The notes under the pieces are model-generated. The model was not told the DNA's origin, ran no database searches, and saw nothing but the letters and a program-made list of their open reading frames with translations. A stretch of 64,000 nucleotides of DNA from Evernia prunastri (Eukaryota; Ascomycota; Lecanoromycetes; Lecanorales; Parmeliaceae), in the NCBI GenBank assembly GCA_003184365.1, contig NKYR01000005.1, positions 62,001 to 126,000 of the forward strand, written 5' to 3'. The position numbers and the translations under genes were made by a program. This document shows, in pieces, positions 11,708 to 24,171 of the stretch (position 1 is its first letter; each line of letters starts with the position of its first letter).

Positions 11708-12821
11708 ATGGAGAAATACTCGCAGTTCAGAGATCGAGGTACCTTACATCCTCATAGCATCTTAATTCGTGTACTGAACTCACTCCAGGCTCTGGGGTCG
11801 CGCCCTTCTTTCCCATTCCTACTCAGTCCTCCGGGATCTATCTTCCTTTCCACCTCTTCTTACTCCTCATCCGGCTCCCAATTCTGCTCACCGTTACTTT
11901 GAGCTACTTCTTTGTGTTACAATGGTTGCCGATTGGATCTTTGGGTAAAAAAGCGTCGCTGTGGTCCATACTGGGGGCGCCTGGAGTTTGGTGGATCGAT
12001 CTCCAGATCGACGGTGTCAAGAAGGGGTGCGTGTCCTATGTCAGCTATGCTAGGCACCGCGCTGATCGTGTGCCCACAGCTCTCTCGCCAAACACCACAA
12101 GGCACGACTGCCGCAGCCAGGCTCTATTATCGCCTGTTCATATACCTCTCCGCTTGACTCCTTGTACCTCGCCGCCATCTTCGATCCTGTCTTTACTGCC
12201 TCTTACCCAACAACCCGGCTTGTGCATCGCATATCACTATTCCATGCCATGCTCCGCGCTTTCCAGTATCCACGGCTTGAACCACCAAAAAATACGAGAC
12301 TCACAGATCTACAGACTCTCATCAAGCAATACCCAGGCCAGGCCATTGTTGTTTACCCGGAGTGCACGACAACCAATGGGCGAGGCATCCTTCCCTTCAG
12401 CCCATCACTTCTCACGGCACCTCCTGAAGCTAAGATTTTCCCAATAAGCCTTCGATACACCGCAGGAGACATCACGACGCCTATTCCGGGCACATACATC
12501 TCGTTTGTTTGGAACCTTTTGAGCAAACCAACCCATTGCATACGCGTGAGAATTGCTGAAAGCGTCCACAACACCTCTCAAACGCCAGCGACTAGAGGCT
12601 TAACCAATCAAATTGAAAGAGAACTGCACCATGACGACAGAGGGAGCAGCTCGGACACCTTGCTGAGTTCGGAAGATGCCGAGAGTATGAACGCAGCTGA
12701 AAAGCGAATTTTGAACAAGGTCGCTGAGGCATTAGCAAGGTTGGGGAGGGTGAAGAGAGTAGGCCTTGGTGTTAAGGACAAAGATGAATTCGTCAAGGTC
12801 TGGACCAATAAGCGGCGTTGA
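11708..12821 (+). CDS. LOA1/Vps66-type lysophosphatidic acid acyltransferase
   Basis: Predicted membrane-bound PlsC-family enzyme that acylates lysophosphatidic acid in ER or lipid-droplet membranes, like yeast Loa1/Vps66. Exons 11708-11738, 11789-12026 and 12080-12821 give 336 aa with two introns of 50 and 53 nt. A hydrophobic membrane segment (YLPFHLFLLLIRLPILL region, residues about 27-60) precedes the typical LQWLPIGSLG. The substrate motif appears as VVYPECTTTNGRG, the counterpart of FPEGTRS. At the HX4D position the protein reads SYTSPLD, so the canonical catalytic His is a Tyr; this seems shared with the Loa1 branch as I remember it, but needs an alignment. It is divergent from the kinesin gene. 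Confidence 0.85.
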
Positions 12822-15800
12822 CGATGAGCAGTAAGCATAGGAGGAATCTCCTATGTCTGCGAGGTGAAATGCCTCCTGACGAGAGTGAAGCTACTTATCA
12901 CATCGGCTGCAGACTTCACATCAAAACAAAACCTTTGCTCAAGATGACCTTGGCTCCATATCTCCCTCTCAAGAATAGCAGGCCGTGAATATTACTGCAA
13001 ATGAAAGCCGCCGCCTCGTTTGACAGTTGGCCTTCCCCAAAAACGAAACCCAATACCAGAAGCCGGTGCAGCTGTTCAGCATTCAGCAGGGCACGTTCAG
13101 TGCAAAGGAAATCGCCAAGACACATCTAGCTGTGCAGTGCATACAAAGATTAGGTGATGGATCAGATCTCGACGAACCTTAATCGCAGATGGATTGAAAA
13201 TATTATTGAACACATTGAGATCTTAGCAAGATTTTTTAGGGAGGTGGACATGAGACTCGATACAACACCGCTATCTTTGATGAAGATCTCAAGGAAGAGT
13301 GCTATCCTCATCGTCCACGCTTCTGCTAGTGATCGTCTAAGGCCCGGTGAGCGCTTTCTTGGATTCCCAATGCGCCCTCTACTCTATTCATAAATCGAGT
13401 AAGATATATCACGCACGCCTCAGACGATGTTGTGTGGAAGTCAATCTGCAGTATTCAGTTCGCGCCACCTGACCAGCTGTCATGAGCGTCCTTAATTGCT
13501 TGTGCTCTTCTGCTCAGTCAAATGAACTGCTTTCAATGCCTTTTCCCCGACATTCCCAGACAAGTCATAAGCTACCCACGCTCTCTGCATCAATCCTATG
13601 CTACTCCCTACTGCGGACCAAAGATCTCCGAACTCATATACGAAATCATACTCAACCTCCCCATAGAAGTAGACACGAATACACTTCAGCAACCCCAGAC
13701 CCCTCGTCCCACGTCCCACGCCCGTTCACAGACCGCCTTTGCGGCACAATGATCCAAACTCTCCACAAACGCCGTCGAATCCACATTTCTCCCTCTCGCG
13801 GTGCTAGGTCCGAAGCCCCTCTAGCTGACGACTTCAAGAGAAAAAATTCCGCAGCTTGGAGAGTATCTGCTCTGCATCTCTATAGAGTCTCCTCTTGGAG
13901 TACGTACTACTTAGCCAAAACCCAAGCTAGAACTTCAGCCCCGAACGAAGCCAGGCGCCGGCGACGAACGAGCCATTATGCCTCCCCGCATGTCCTACCA
14001 CGGCAACTCTCTCCGCGACAGCTTCACACATAGTAATAATCATGGGTGGACACCGTCTACGTTCAATGCTAGTATACATCCTCGTCTACCGACAGCGCAC
14101 ACAGTAACGAAACAGCTCGAGAAACAGAGCGGACCCCGGTCCTATATCCTTGAAGCCTTCTACCTCCCCAACGCTCGCTGGATGCGTGTTTGGATTTCCG
14201 ACTCGACTTTGCGAAGGACGTGGTGGGAGACTGGGTGCAGACCTGCTTCGCTCCAGCATTACTATTGCAGGCGCGCCGCGGCGTCGAGGAGGTGCCATTT
14301 CTGGCTTATTACGGTACCTGCTAAATATTGAGCATTGCACTTCTAGTGAGTCGTTCGTCCACGTGCAGGCAGGATTCGACTGGGAGTTCACTGGAGGGGG
14401 GGCTTCTGTGGTTTTGGGTGTGGAAGTTGGGATGTATCTTCTCTGGGGATTATATTCATAAGTTATGAGGGACGTGAGCTGCTACCGCATACGAAGTGTT
14501 CCGCAAGGTTTTGAATGGGCTGCGTACGAAATTGGGACGATTGAAAGGATCTTCGGAAACGGAGACCGACATGCGCTGAAGGAAAGGCAAGGCTGGGGAA
14601 AAAAAAGGGAGGGGGAGAGTCTAGCCACTGGTGTTACGTCTCCACCAAGGGCTCTGGATCCATTGATAAGTGGAACTGTGGGGGTGCGGATACCTCAATT
14701 GACTGTCGTCGGCAAGAGTGCTGATCAGACGGGCTCCCCAGACGTCCAGGTTCTACCCCCTAGACTTGGAGCAGATCTCGCAGACACTAGCAGCTGGAAT
14801 GCATCAATACACTGAAGAAGGGAAAAGCGACAATGCGCACGGGTTCGGAAGGGTTCCTTAAGTACCGGAAGGAGACTGAAGGTGCCCTACAGAAGGAAAA
14901 TTCTCGTGTTGTATCGTTCTTCGCGGAAGTGAGCCAAACGTTGCGGAGGAGAGTAGGTATTGCTGAGATGATAGATGCTTGGATCAAACCCGGTCCAGAA
15001 GACCGCACGATGCTATTCCCAGTAGTCGCTCGGCTGCCGAAAGAGGACGGCTAGGCGAAGGGTTTCTGCTGTTCAGCGTAGGCAGCTTGTTCAATCTAGC
15101 CTGGTGCATTGTACTTTGAGGCATTAGAGTCAAAGACAATGAGGTCTCATATTCTAAGTCATTCATATGTGGGTGGCATCTGTGGAGGTTGATGCAACAG
15201 CAGCGAGGCTGCTAGTGAGGGGACAAATCTAAGCGGAGGTGTTATGATGGTCAGGCTGGCCAGGGAGCGCAAGCGTGAAATAAATTACTAATCCATTTCC
15301 GACTCAGACGATTGAAAGAAAAAAGAAATGCTGTCATCTATCTGAACATCAGCAAAGAGCTTTTGAAAAAACAACAGAGGCGGTCGGCTAGGCAAAAATC
15401 GCAATCGCTGACTAAGAGGGCAAGACGTTGGGGGTGATAACCGTTAGGTGTCCTTGAATTGTTGCCTCGGATGCTCCGCAGTCAGGACTTGCGGAACAGG
15501 CAGGGTGGAATCGGATATGATTTTACAGCAGGTCTGTAATCTACGAGCTGTTGGATTTGTAAAGTGGTAGGTCGACGTGTAAGGTAAGCAGTAAGATGAG
15601 CTGATGTGATCAGGGACGCGGCCTGAGGGGTCCACCGCGGCGAATCCGCCCTCCCGCGACAATGATGCTTTAGCCCACTAATTCTGTAGGCTTCGTAAGG
15701 AGCACTCTCTTTGCGGCAAGGCTTCAGGATCGTGGGTTTTCGAGGATGTCAGCCCTTGCAGCATAGGTAATCGTGCCACGTATGTTGGCTCGGCCCCTCG

Positions 15801-16551
15801 CTAAGCACTAGTCGGTCACAGAACATAGTCAGCCACAGAACGAACCCGATTTCGCCGCGATACCAGTACATTTCATGTACATTTACACCATCACAACCTC
15901 GAATACCTGCATAAAATATATTCCAATACAATCGGATAAGGATTATGCCGAGAATGCGGAAGATTGCAACACCCAAAACTCGGAAAACCTAATGCCCTTT
16001 TAACATTTCCAATCTCCGTACTGTGTATTCTGCAGAAATATCACTACCTCTGGAGAGTGATTGCAATAGAATGTGACGTACTTGTGTTTCGAATTTTTGG
16101 AGTTCCATCGATACGAAAGTGGGTGGTTTCGTAAGTTAAGTTGGTGAAGTTGGATCCTTCGGGTGCATAAATCGGGTTTTCCCTTGTGGCTGACAGTCTT
16201 CTGTGACCGACTTTTAATCAGCGAGGAACGAGCTAACAAGTGCTTCGCAAGGTGATACGGATGAGTGGACATGCTGACCTGACGTGACACCGTTCCCGGT
16301 AGAAGCCTATTAAAGTTCTTACTCTACCCTTGGAACGGTGAGCGCAGCGTGTGTCCGGGAACCCTACTTGAACACCAAACGTTATCCAAAGGCAGAAATG
16401 AAGGGACCAGGTTTATACATGATGTCAATCACTCTTTTACAAGTCGACTATTCTTCCCAGTTTTGTTCGCCTTGCGACCCGATGTAGATTTGTTGCTTCT
16501 TTGCCCCTCATTACAACGGCGTTCAGGTGGGAGGTACATACGGTCGGGAGC
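12822..16551. other. 3.7-kb stretch without a supported gene
   Basis: Open frames of up to 183 codons exist (13482-14033 +, 13978-14331 +, 14465-14815 +), but none has a recognisable domain and several overlap in different frames. An open frame at 14833-15054 (+, 73 aa) has a charged helical composition (AEVSQTLRRRVGIAEMIDAW) and could be a gene remnant; I could not place it in a family. The part from 15700 to 16300 is AT-richer. The last 200 bp are the promoter of the AflR-like factor. Confidence 0.35.
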
Positions 16552-17784
16552 ATGTCGGACGCTTCTCGCTTGCAGAAGAACTCGGGAGAAAAGGCGCCGA
16601 AATACAGGGCATCTTGTGACTCCTGCCACGAAGCAAAAGTGCGCTGCTCCCAGACAAGACCGAGCTGTGTCCGATGTTCGAAGCGGCAAAATCGTCGCTG
16701 CGTCTATGGCGAATCCAAGAGATCTGGCAAGCATAGCGGAAAGGGCTCCAGGAAGGCAGAAAGAGATGCCAAGATCAGCACCATTGCCAGACCGCCGGCG
16801 ACGCCTTCCTCGACCACGGGAATCCAGACCCCTTCAAGTTCCTCGAGCACGTTAGATCCCAGAGAATTTCTCCAATTGTTCCCAGAGTCCAGTGTGAATT
16901 CTACAGACTTGTTAGAGGGGCAGCAATTGCAGAGAGACTGGTCATTCGACAGCAATCTTTTCGTGCACGACCAATCTGCATCCTCTCAAGGGTCGCCCGC
17001 CGGAAACGATCATTGCCAGTTCGTGTTCGGGAGAGATGAGGATCCCACGTCAACTGATCAACACCACGGACTTGGTCTATTTGATAGCGCCTCCTATGCA
17101 GAGCTCGGACCTTGCAGCCGCGATGCGGCCAGCATAGCCGAACAAGCTCCCTCCTACACGCAATCGAACACCCAGTGCGTTTCCTGCAGTACGTCGAACC
17201 GCCAAAATGACAGCTCCTCCATGGTAGATACCTGCCGATGCAACGAGAATATCATTACGCAGCTCTCATTATTGCCGGTATTGCTCCTCGACAACGAGTG
17301 TACCACGTTTGATATTGAGCTCGTGCAACTCCAGAAAGCGATCAAGCTCTGCGCTGGCGTCTTAACTTGCAACTGTCGTGGCAAAGACTACACGTCTATC
17401 TTAACCATCAGCATGCTTATCGCCCGTATCATCTCCGTCCTTGAGCGCGGTAGCGCTCAAGCAGGACGCGATGACGACAACGATCCCCCATCACTCAACA
17501 TGACAGGCGCCATCACCCCAATCCGATCGCCAAAGTTCAGCGTTGGTATATTTGAAATCGATGGGGAAGACGAGAACAATCTGAAACGAGAGGTGTGGTG
17601 GATGCAGATCAGGAAGGTAGAGTCACTTGTTGCAGGGTTCAAGGAGATGGTGGCGAAGATGACGCGGCAACAAGTATATCAGGACAATGCTCAGGTAGCG
17701 ACGTGGGAAAAGCTCGTGGTTTTGCTGGATCAGAAAGCCCAGGCGGTGAAGAGAGACTGGAGCGCCTATCGAAATAGGGCTTGA
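16552..17784 (+). CDS. AflR-like Zn2Cys6 transcription factor
   Basis: Single-exon gene for a 410-aa nuclear regulator. The binuclear zinc cluster is at residues 22-50, CDSCHEAKVRC...CVRC...C with spacing C-2-C-6-C-6-C-2-C-7-C, followed by a basic linker (SKRSGKHSGKGSRKAER). The C-terminal half has the Cys-rich AflR-type regulatory pattern: a CRCNENIITQLSLLPVL segment, a run with FDIELVQLQKAIKLCAGVLTC, and SILTISMLIARIISVLERG. AflR-type factors normally control secondary-metabolite clusters, but no polyketide synthase, NRPS or terpene synthase is recognisable in this window, so its target is unknown. I chose the ATG at 16552; the frame opens upstream only with a non-ATG codon. Confidence 0.88.
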   Translation: MSDASRLQKNSGEKAPKYRASCDSCHEAKVRCSQTRPSCVRCSKRQNRRCVYGESKRSGKHSGKGSRKAERDAKISTIARPPATPSSTTGIQTPSSSSSTLDPREFLQLFPESSVNSTDLLEGQQLQRDWSFDSNLFVHDQSASSQGSPAGNDHCQFVFGRDEDPTSTDQHHGLGLFDSASYAELGPCSRDAASIAEQAPSYTQSNTQCVSCSTSNRQNDSSSMVDTCRCNENIITQLSLLPVLLLDNECTTFDIELVQLQKAIKLCAGVLTCNCRGKDYTSILTISMLIARIISVLERGSAQAGRDDDNDPPSLNMTGAITPIRSPKFSVGIFEIDGEDENNLKREVWWMQIRKVESLVAGFKEMVAKMTRQQVYQDNAQVATWEKLVVLLDQKAQAVKRDWSAYRNRA

Positions 17785-19287
17785 TATGTGTATGATATAG
17801 AAGATGACTCGTTGCTAGGGTTACACGTCAATCAAGGTCACGAGCCCACGAAGCGACTGAATCAGTTTGCTTAGATGGCCCCAGGTCCACAAAGATAAGC
17901 ATGTGACTCCAAGCTTCTCCTGATCTTCGCGATAATGTTCATAGAGTCTACGATTGAGTCCTCTGCATCGACCTAGAGGTGACAACTTTCAAGGCCGAGG
18001 ATAAAGCCTTTCTGGATCCATTGCCTATTCCTTTTCTCGTCAACTGTAGATTCTCGTCTTTGAATTTTGATTGGGGCCCCAACAGACGGCAGCTCATCCG
18101 CCCTACATGCACTGTCGTCGTCGGGGTCGAAGGCCCGAAAAGATTGGCCGCGAGCAAATTTATACTGAGCATGAATGTTCGATGAGAGATGAGGCTCTTC
18201 GCAAGCTCGCAGAGCGAGCACCGAGTTGCTCTCTCGGAATCTCGCCTTTAAGATTTACGAAGGGCACTAGAGGTCCTAGATCGCGCTAGCCCAAGCCTAT
18301 TAGCCCTCAGCGCGTGACCACGTGATTAGCGCTAGCGTGCTGGGATATCAGGACGGGCTTCTTCGTGAACTCTCTTCGCACTAGCAGAAGTCATATATAG
18401 GGATCATTGAAGAGAGAGCTTCGTCATATTGGCCACATAATTATTGAGGAAAGCGAACGCAGGTGGAGAGATGGAAACGGACAAGCTTTGGATTTCAGAG
18501 CGATTGGGGAAGGATCGATGCAGAGGCTGAACAAGCAATGAGAAGAATATGGAAGGTGGAATCAGACTGAAGCTTTCTCCTTTAACCTTGCGTTTCATAG
18601 TGTCCCGTCCCTGACAGTGGCATATATAGGAAGTACTCGAGGTCGCTGCAATCAACAACGCCCATTCACCGATTATACTGCAGGATCATGGAGACTACGT
18701 CCATTTTCCATTTCACCTTCTCAATGGAATCATGAATGGGTAGAGTAGAACGTATTGGACATGCAACCAGCCAAGTCAAGTGATAGTGTTGCCTCTGGAA
18801 ACTCGAAGTCCCTTGACAGGGGAAGAGTGTCGCTTTCCATCTTTGGCTCGCTCCTTGTCAGCGAGTTTTGAAAGACTTCTTCCTGATCTTTGTGCAAATG
18901 AGTTCAAAATGCTTTCCCACGTTGCTATGTTCGAGACCAATTTCTAGAGTAAAAGAACGAATTACGAACACCCTATTTTCTGTCTGAGGGCGTCCGATTC
19001 TTGTCGGCTATGTTTTCCAGCCCCAATCCCTACCCACCACGATCTGCGTCATTGTGTTCTTGAGTGTATATTGTAGCGGACACCTTTTCTCTGACAACCC
19101 CCACTATATTGGCCTCATTTTGCACGATTGCCTAGCCGCCCTTTCTCTCGGATCGTCCGCCGCCCCCCTCTTCACTAGGCGCATGCTTAGCAGGCCCACT
19201 GATCGTCACGAAGTTACTTGCGTGTGCCTGGCCCGAAAAAGCGCCTTCTTTAAGGGGCTGAAGGGTGCAGATTTTGCCTACTGATCG
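17785..19287. other. Intergenic, no supported gene
   Basis: Short open frames on both strands without domains. This region separates the 3' ends of two convergent genes (AflR-like factor, + strand, and the acidic protein, - strand). No repeat or RNA gene seen. Confidence 0.4.
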
Positions 19288-20417
19288 TCAGTATAATTCT
19301 CCGACATACCTACGCAGATGATGCATCAAACTACCCTCACGATCCCGATGAAGAACCCTCATGACATCATCCTTGTCATAACTCAAGTAAGTCCCACGAA
19401 CGATGGCTTTGTAGCTCCTCACAGCCCTTACCAATTCCACGCTCTGTTCTGGGCCGACTGTAAGTTTTATACTCCCTTCCCCCTTCTCCTTCGCGTTGCT
19501 AGGCTTCACAGAGAGTGTAGCGTGCGGCTGCTTCAACGTTACGTTTTCCTTCGCTCTCTCAGCGGCGGCTTCCCATGCTGCTGGATCATAAACTTCCCAC
19601 GCGCTTTCTTCCAGCACCGTCTGCTCCACCGACGGCGAGGAAGGCGGGGAGTCATGAGCAACCCACCCTTGCTTCTCCACCTTCTCTTGCGTCATGATCT
19701 CCTGCCATGCCAGTCCCCATCCGCTTCCCATTCCCCTCCCTCTCCCTCGCCCTCTACCACCACCCCCTAGCTGCTGTCGTTGCAGCTCTGCAAATCTGCG
19801 TGCCATATCACCTTGATCGGACGCTCCTGGTGCGCCACGCTCTGGTGAGTTGTTGGGGGCTCTCTTGCCGGCCTTCTTGGCTTCCTTGTCGTTGTCGTCG
19901 GAGGGGGAGGGAGAGGAGAAAGAGGAGGGGGAGGGCGGATGCGAATAGAGGGCATCATTCATGTCTGCGTCTGCGTCGCCAAATTGCATCTCGTGGCCGT
20001 AGCCGGGGAACTCTGCTCGGGCGGTGAATTCAGAGGCTTCGTGGACTTGACGAGCCCAGTAACTGTCCATGTCCACGTCCATGTTGGTGTCGGGGTCAGT
20101 GTCAGTGTCTGCTTCTGGTATTGAACCCAATGCGGTAGGGTCAGCTCTCGTGTCACGAGGGGACTTGATTTGCTGTTCGTCGTTGCTGTCGGGTTCTTCT
20201 GGCGGTGATGATGCTTTGCCTTTCCCTTTGGCTTTGCGGCGGGCGGCTCTTTCTTCTTCAGTCTTGTCGTCTTCGTCTTCGTCGCCGTCGCCTTCTCTTC
20301 CATACATTGGACCCTAGGACTGTAAGAGGGGCTGCCGCGAGGAGTGGTGTAGGAATGTCTTACGCGTTGAGGCTGGTCAAGATCCATGGGATCATCTTTC
20401 CTGCTGTCGTCTGCCAT
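19288..20417 (-). CDS. Acidic low-complexity hypothetical protein
   Basis: Unrecognised. Exon 1 (20417-20364) encodes MADDSRKDDPMDLDQPQR and joins exon 2 (20313-19288) across a 50-nt intron with donor GTAAGA, giving 359 aa. Features: an acidic run DGDEDEDD, a basic patch RAARRKAKGKGK, a DTDTDPDTNMDVDMD repeat, a Gly-Arg run (GGGGRGRGRGRG) about residue 190, then a more ordered C-terminus with a WEVYDPAAWEAAAERAKEN helix and a final compact region (SVELVRAVRSYKAIVRGTYLSYDKDDVMRVLHRD, broken here into its visible parts SVELVRAVRSYK and LSYDKDDVMRVL). The mix suggests a nucleic-acid-associated or scaffold protein, but that is only a composition argument. A GTATGT just before the stop could be another donor that alters the last residues. 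Confidence 0.68.
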
Positions 20418-21541
20418 GCTGTGGTTAAGATAGCACAGGATGAGTTCGTCGTAGCAGCCCGATCGATGTTCGTGCTTGCACTTTGAGCTTGTCGAAGATG
20501 AAGCGGTTTCTGTCTGATGAACAAAGAAAATACTGAGACAGGCATGCTGCTGCCTAAAGCTCTCAGAACAGAACCTTGAGCCACTTGACGAAATATTCTC
20601 GTTGATACACCCGACGGGAAAGATCTTCCGCGTAAGGTGATGTTAATTCTCGGTTGTGTGCCAATCAGGTGGTGCGAGTTTGTCCATGGGCTTCGTGGGC
20701 TTTCTGCGGTAGTTGACTGTCAGGTATGAGCTCGCTCTGGAGAATTCAAGGAATGTACCTAAAGCTTGATATAGGCAAATGTAGAATCGCTCTTGTGAGA
20801 AAGCCGCACGCTATTCGTTTGTGTTCGCAAATTGCGGGAAAAGCGTCCTCGTGATCTTCGCTTTGCAGACTAGAAAGCATTGATATTCTTAGAATGGCTA
20901 CAAGTTTACTACTACAGTATACCTTACGAACAGGCTGAAAGCAGTCCGTTTGATAATCAGGATGCGATAAGACAACTCTTTACAGATGGAGGGAAACGCC
21001 CTTCGTACTATATACCCAACCTACCACGACAGAGCGAGCCCAACAAGCCACAGAGACCATTCCTCATAACAACAGTACAGAAAAAGAATTCAAAGAGGGG
21101 CTGGAACATCATCTCTCCAGAGCTAAACAGCGTTCAACTGGACGTACCTCCGTCCGCATGAGCTCAAGAACGAAGGTATGAGAGAAGAAACAGAAACCTG
21201 AGGTCCGAGGGGTGGAATGCGTCATTCTCCCAGAATTGACGGACCCGAGCTCGGCCGTGGCATGGCGACGAGACACAAAGGAGCGGGGTAGAATTTCCCA
21301 ACGGAACCTAGGCCCCAGGTTGTCTCCCTCTTCGTTTCTCTTCACAATGACAACAACCGAAGTAGCGGAAGAAGATCACTCACTACACACGGCGGGAATC
21401 TCTGACAACAGGATGCATTCAGCCTTCAGAGCCATGATGCGCTGATATAGGCTGTTTTCGGGGGCTGACGTGTTGAGCTCAGCCAAATATTAAGAAGTAC
21501 GGCTCTAGCTAATCGAGGAGTTCTGGGACGAAGGGAAGGAT

Positions 21542-21886
21542 GAATACCCTTATAAATAACGCGTTGCTAAGAACAAGGGAGACTAGAATCGACTGTTCGC
21601 TGCTAGAATAATGCAGCGAGAGAGAGAGAGAGAGAGAGAAGGACCTGCGCCCCCAACGCGAGTTGAGAATCTAACCAGACCTCGGCAGCCATGGCGATCT
21701 GGACGTCNNNNNNNNNNNGAATACCCTTATAAATAACGCGTTGCTAAGAACAAGGGAGACTAGAATCGACTGTTCGCTGCTAGAATAATGCAGCGAGAGA
21801 GAGAGAGAGAGAGAGAGAAGGACCTGCGCCCCCAACGCGAGTTGAGAATCTAACCAGACCTCGGCAGCCATGGCGATCTGGACGTC
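21542..21886. repeat. Direct duplication flanking an 11-N gap (probable false duplication)
   Basis: The sequence at 21542-21707 recurs at 21719-21886, separated by 11 N (21708-21718). The copies appear identical except that the (GA)n tract holds about 11 units in the first copy and 12 in the second. Both start GAATACCCTTATAAATAACG and end GGCGATCTGGACGTC. This is what results when two contigs that overlap at a microsatellite are joined with a fixed gap instead of being merged. Confidence 0.9.
21616..21641. repeat. (GA)n microsatellite, duplicated at 21793-21820
   Basis: A pure GA dinucleotide run of about 11 units, with a second copy of about 12 units inside the duplicated block after the N gap. 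It is the only difference seen between the two copies and the probable cause of the assembly break. Confidence 0.85.
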
Positions 21887-24171
21887 GGTACAACTCATCA
21901 ACCAATTCCTATCGTACGGAGTCCTACGCCGCACACTTGTCACAAAAGCAGAGTTGAGGATGGAGCTGCTAACGTGGCAAAGTGACGCACAGTAGCATCC
22001 TGTTGTAAAGACACGGCAACCAACAGTCCAGAAGAAGCTATTGTCACATCCTCAACCACTCAGAGGCGAATAGTCTACAGCTCATTTCACGTAAGCGAGG
22101 AGTATTATCGCTGGGTACTACGTTGACTGATCTATCTCCGATCTCCCAGCGCACCGTTCGTCAACAAACGAGAATGCCGCCCCCTATCCCGTCGACGGAC
22201 ATAGCGCTCCTAGCAATCAATTTCTGGACAAAAATGGACACGGATCCAAGGCTCGCGTACTTGAGAGTGGTCATGAAGACAATAGGAAAAGACGGTATTG
22301 GAGAAGATGTGAGGGTAACAGACGGTCCGAATGTCGAGAGTTTGGGACCCGGTTTCGGTTTAGGCTTAGGTTTAGGTGGTGGCTTCGGGTCTGACAGCGT
22401 GGTGACTGCGTCCCCCGGTTGTGCCAGCTTCACAACCGGAAACCAGTACCTCCCGCGCATATCTTTGCCGGTAGCCACGTTTGGCGCTAGTGCAGGAGTC
22501 TCGTGTCTCTCCTCACTGATGATTGTGACAACTCCTGTCAGAAGAGCCGTAGGCTGCCACGCAAGGACAGCAATCACTTCCGGTGGCGTGAAGGACTCTC
22601 CTGATCTGGAGGTCTCGATGGCCCGATAGCGGCATCCTTTCTAGTCTTCATGGCTATTAGTTGTTTCATAAAGCACAGATTAGCAAGGCGCAAGAGCCTC
22701 ACCATGTACTCAATCATGTTCTTCAAACTTCGAACACTTTCGACGGATGTCACGTCAACATCCTGCGATATCATGATGTGGATCAACGCGGTATGAATTA
22801 GCCAGGCAGTGGACGGAGTATGAGAATACTGAAAAGGGTCGCAAAGGTACCTTATATACGCTCCATAGTGACCCGGCTAGCATTAGCTAATCTATAGACG
22901 ATAATGGGACGAAAATCCCACGAAGACTCAGCGATAATTGAGGCAGAGGCAGTGAATGCATACAAAGTGTACCGTAATTTAATGAGTTGATTGCTATAAG
23001 AAGGAAGTAAACGAAGTTGAAAGTGAGCACTTCTCGCTTAGCAAGCTCGACGAACTTATCCCGGCGCTGTCCAAGAGTCCTGATCTAATCACCAACATAA
23101 CCCGAAGAAACAGAAGCATACTCCTCGAAAAGAATGAAAATCAACAGTTTGCTAAGACTTGATTCCAGCGAACTCAAGATATCGGACCTCCTGAACGGCT
23201 GCTGGCTTTAACCGAAGGCTCTCCCATCCTGGTCGTTTATGAGGCCAATAATGTTTGCTAGCGTTTGTTACCTGATACAACAGTACAATTGCTATTTCCG
23301 CGCAAGACCTTGGTGAGCTGTTTGCTTTTCAGCCATTCCCTTCACACATCCGAAATTGTTCGTTCACTTCATGGGAGGTCCCATGGCGCCTCCACTTGCT
23401 GTACTCTAGTTGATAGAATCTGAACATCGGAAACCGTGTTTATCTCTCTGAGGTCGGGGGATCCATGGAAGGCCCATTAATTCTGGATCGAACGACCAAA
23501 TTCCTCTGTATGGCTGAAAGTCTTTCTGTCCAAACTTCGAATGCCGGCATAGCGATGAGAGCTTCGAAGAGTCTCTTGATACTCGATAGGACAAGATTGT
23601 TTTAGCTTGAACAGCACTGGTAGATTCTTGATTGAATATATCTTTGTGTACGCTTTCAAGGCTTCAGGAAAGAAACAAGTTGTATTCAACCCCCCAGGAT
23701 TGATATCGTTTGACACGTGCTCAGAAATATCAACCGTGTTTGTTCAGCAGTCATGTTTGTTCTGAAGTAGGTTTGTCTGGACGCCAAAACTCGTCACGCA
23801 TCAAACGATGGGTAGCAAGCACCCCGGAATGACGCTGTCAATTGAAAATTGGAGCCAGCTCCGGGGCCGAGAGTAAAATCATCTAGTCCTCGGGATCCTG
23901 ACAATAGCAATGCTTCCAGAGCTTGAAGATCGAGGGATGTAAGCTACCCGCATCAAACTCGTAACGATGAGGCATGATCACAGCTTTCCAGCGTTCCGGA
24001 TTTTAATCGTACTGAAATTTCGCTGTGACGAGACTGTAGGAGAGATGGTGACCACTCAATGAAGAGACGTTCTTCTGGCGCGAAAAGGCAAAGTATTTTC
24101 CGCTCTCAATTGCTCTCAATTCCAGATTCAATGTTGAACGAGCGACACCAAATGTATTGGAGGCTGGGGGA

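Larger units (their letters stand above)
20418..24171. other. 3.7-kb gene-poor region with assembly gap
   Basis: Apart from the duplicated sequence and N gap listed separately, nothing is supported. At 22123-22629 (+) and 22161-22577 (-) two antisense open frames share a low-complexity stretch (Gly/Leu-Gly-Phe on +, Pro-Lys on -); neither has a domain. At 23406-23716 (-) two overlapping short frames lack domains. The last part is the 3' flank of the Zn2Cys6 factor. Confidence 0.35.

Noticed and set aside
14833..15054. 73-aa plus frame with helical composition, considered as a monooxygenase fragment
   Set aside because: No FAD or NADP motif can be seen; the resemblance was only by composition.
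22123..22629. Gly-rich plus frame and its Pro/Lys-rich antisense
   Set aside because: Low-complexity repeats produce open frames on both strands; no domain or intron support.
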